A stretch of DNA of 6,948 bases from Cetobacterium sp. UBA6069 (GTDB lineage: Bacteria > Fusobacteriota > Fusobacteriia > Fusobacteriales > Fusobacteriaceae). The stretch covers positions 14,686-21,633 of the forward strand of contig DIXX01000037.1 in NCBI GenBank assembly GCA_002428805.1, in the 5' to 3' direction. Each line of letters starts with the position of its first letter. The stretch's first letter is position 1. Shown here piece after piece: positions 6,137 to 6,948 of the stretch. The translations under genes and the position numbers were made by a program. The notes under the pieces are model-generated. The model did not search any database, had not been told where the DNA came from, and saw nothing but the letters and a program-made list of their open reading frames with translations.

Positions 6137-6712
6137 ATGAAACATTTAATCTTAGGTAATATTCCATTTTTAGGTTTGATTCTCGGGATTTTGTTTGGAT
6201 TAGCACTTTATTATGCCGGTGCCACAAATAGGGTTGTTATTAGTAGAATGCTAAAACTAAAAGAGTTAACTCTTATGAAAATAATTTTATTTGCTATTGG
6301 TTGGGGTATGAGTTTAACATATTTAGCAGTAGTTTTTAAAATTATAGATTTAGGTCACTTCAGTATAAAAACTATGAATTTAGGAGTTGTTTTTGGAAGT
6401 TTTATTTTGGCGATTGGATTTGGGTTTATTGGACTTTGTCCAGGGACAGCTATCGCAAGTTTTGGTGCAGGTTATCTAAAAAGTATTTATGTTATTCTTG
6501 GTGGTTTAGTCGGTTCGTATTTATTTACACTGTCATATCCCATATTAAAAAGTATAGGACTTTTTGAAAATGTCATTGGTGGAAAAACTACCCTAATATT
6601 TTTAAGTGATAAATATAATTTTTTATTCGAAGGAACACCTTGGATAGGAGTTGTTATAGGAGTATCTCTAATATTAATTTCAATAGTGATTCCACATTCA
6701 TTTAATGAATAA
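6137..6712 (+). CDS. YeeE/YedE family half-transporter, C-terminal half (sulfur-compound import)
   Basis: This 191-residue membrane protein is the partner of the preceding gene. Hydrophobic segments lie at about 7-28, 47-70, 82-100, 113-135 and 167-187. GFIGLCPGTAIASFGAG at 96-112 is the second YeeE/YedE signature, with Cys101 its only cysteine. Together the two proteins cover both inverted halves of a full-length TsuA-like transporter, a split arrangement known from other YeeE/YedE pairs such as PmpA/PmpB. The start is ATG 6137, one base after the upstream stop, with AGGTG at 6126-6130 six nt before it. The in-frame GTG at 6128 lies in that binding site and is unlikely to be used. The polar loop at about 138-166, carrying GGKTTLIFLSDKYNFLFEG, may face the periplasm. 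Transport family is clear; the substrate is inferred. Confidence 0.88.
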   Translation: MKHLILGNIPFLGLILGILFGLALYYAGATNRVVISRMLKLKELTLMKIILFAIGWGMSLTYLAVVFKIIDLGHFSIKTMNLGVVFGSFILAIGFGFIGLCPGTAIASFGAGYLKSIYVILGGLVGSYLFTLSYPILKSIGLFENVIGGKTTLIFLSDKYNFLFEGTPWIGVVIGVSLILISIVIPHSFNE

Positions 6713-6727
6713 AAAATATTTAAATAC

Positions 6728-6770
6728 AAAAGAGATAGAAAAAATTAATTTCTATCTCTTTTTATTATTT
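6728..6770. terminator. Bidirectional terminator, perfect 14-bp hairpin, shared by the YeeE/YedE pair and the convergent nnrD
   Basis: AAAAGAGATAGAAA at 6728-6741 and TTTCTATCTCTTTT at 6749-6762 are exact inverted copies around a 7-nt loop. A T-rich tract (to about 6770) follows on the plus strand, and TTTTGTATTT follows on the minus strand. The minus-strand stop codon (6745-6747) lies in the loop, so the right arm is also coding sequence. Confidence 0.85.
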
Positions 6771-6948
6771 TAGGAAGTATATTTATTAATTCTGTTGGAG
6801 TTATGGAGTGGTAAGAGTTTGAAAAGAAATCTCCAGCAGCTCCATGAAAATATGTAGCTAAAATAGTTGCATCTAAAGGTGAATAATTTTGGCTAATAAA
6901 ACTACCTATCATACCACTTAAAACATCACCCATTCCACCAGTAGCCAT
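6745..6948 (-). CDS. nnrD: C-terminal end of ADP/ATP-dependent NAD(P)H-hydrate dehydratase (5' end outside window)
   Basis: The last 67 residues of this protein enter from the right edge. ATGGMGDVLSGMIGSFISQ at 2-20 of the fragment is the ribokinase-like catalytic block of NnrD/YjeF C-terminal domains (usual form GGTGDVLxG), with the catalytic Asp at fragment residue 8. ILATYFHGAAGDFF at 29-42 is the following family helix (xxxHGxAGD). NnrD dehydrates the S epimer of NAD(P)H hydrate back to NAD(P)H using ADP or ATP, as part of metabolite repair. Many bacteria carry it fused behind the NnrE epimerase domain, and the window cannot show whether that is so here. The methionine at the edge is internal to the family motif, not a start. 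The C-terminus is short and ends KRDRN, with those last codons lying in the terminator stem. Confidence 0.92.
   Translation of the reverse strand: MATGGMGDVLSGMIGSFISQNYSPLDATILATYFHGAAGDFFSNSYHSITPTELINILPKIIKRDRN

Overview
The window is AT-rich and tightly packed, with A/T-ending codons and strong AGGAGG-type ribosome binding sites. The gene content (QueH, a YtqA-type radical SAM enzyme, a MurR/RpiR regulator beside nagBA, and a split YeeE/YedE pair) fits an anaerobic, low-GC, fermentative bacterium. Fusobacteriota (Fusobacterium/Cetobacterium) is my best guess, with a Firmicute as the alternative. This is inferred from composition and gene family resemblance only; there is no rRNA or other marker here.

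Layout. (1) Bases 1-252 are the 3' end of an unrecognised + strand gene with a very acidic tail. It converges on a minus-strand DJ-1/PfpI-family gene (330-884), and both share a bidirectional terminator (about 274-313). (2) A divergent promoter region (885-986) holds a perfect 17-bp palindrome over the -10 element of the rightward promoter. (3) A + strand cluster follows: queH (987-1628) overlaps a TIGR01212/YtqA-like radical SAM gene (1621-2526) by 8 nt, and 15 nt later comes a MurR/RpiR-type regulator (2542-3399). The first two probably act on wobble base 34 of tRNA: queuosine, and possibly the mnm5U branch. (4) A 117-nt gap contains a promoter and a perfect 11-bp inverted repeat between the -10 and the nagB start. 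It precedes nagB (3517-4347) and nagA (4363-5502), which convert GlcNAc-6-P to fructose-6-P. A strong terminator closes this unit. (5) A two-gene unit (5617-6135 and 6137-6712) encodes the two halves of a YeeE/YedE sulfur-compound transporter, each with a single cysteine in a family motif. (6) A perfect 14-bp hairpin ends this unit. It also contains the 3' end of a convergent minus-strand NAD(P)H-hydrate dehydratase gene, cut by the right window edge.

How they work together. NagA deacetylates GlcNAc-6-P to GlcN-6-P, and NagB deaminates and isomerises it to fructose-6-P. The adjacent SIS-domain regulator is the obvious sensor, and the palindrome in the nagB leader is the obvious operator. NagB keeps the residues of the E. 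coli allosteric GlcNAc-6-P site. Most of the window is ordinary housekeeping or catabolic DNA, and I see no mobile element, CRISPR array, RNA gene or clearly new system. The points most worth a second look are the nagB leader palindrome, the co-linear tRNA-modification pair with the amino-sugar regulator, and the minimal split YeeE/YedE transporter with no sulfurtransferase partner next to it.
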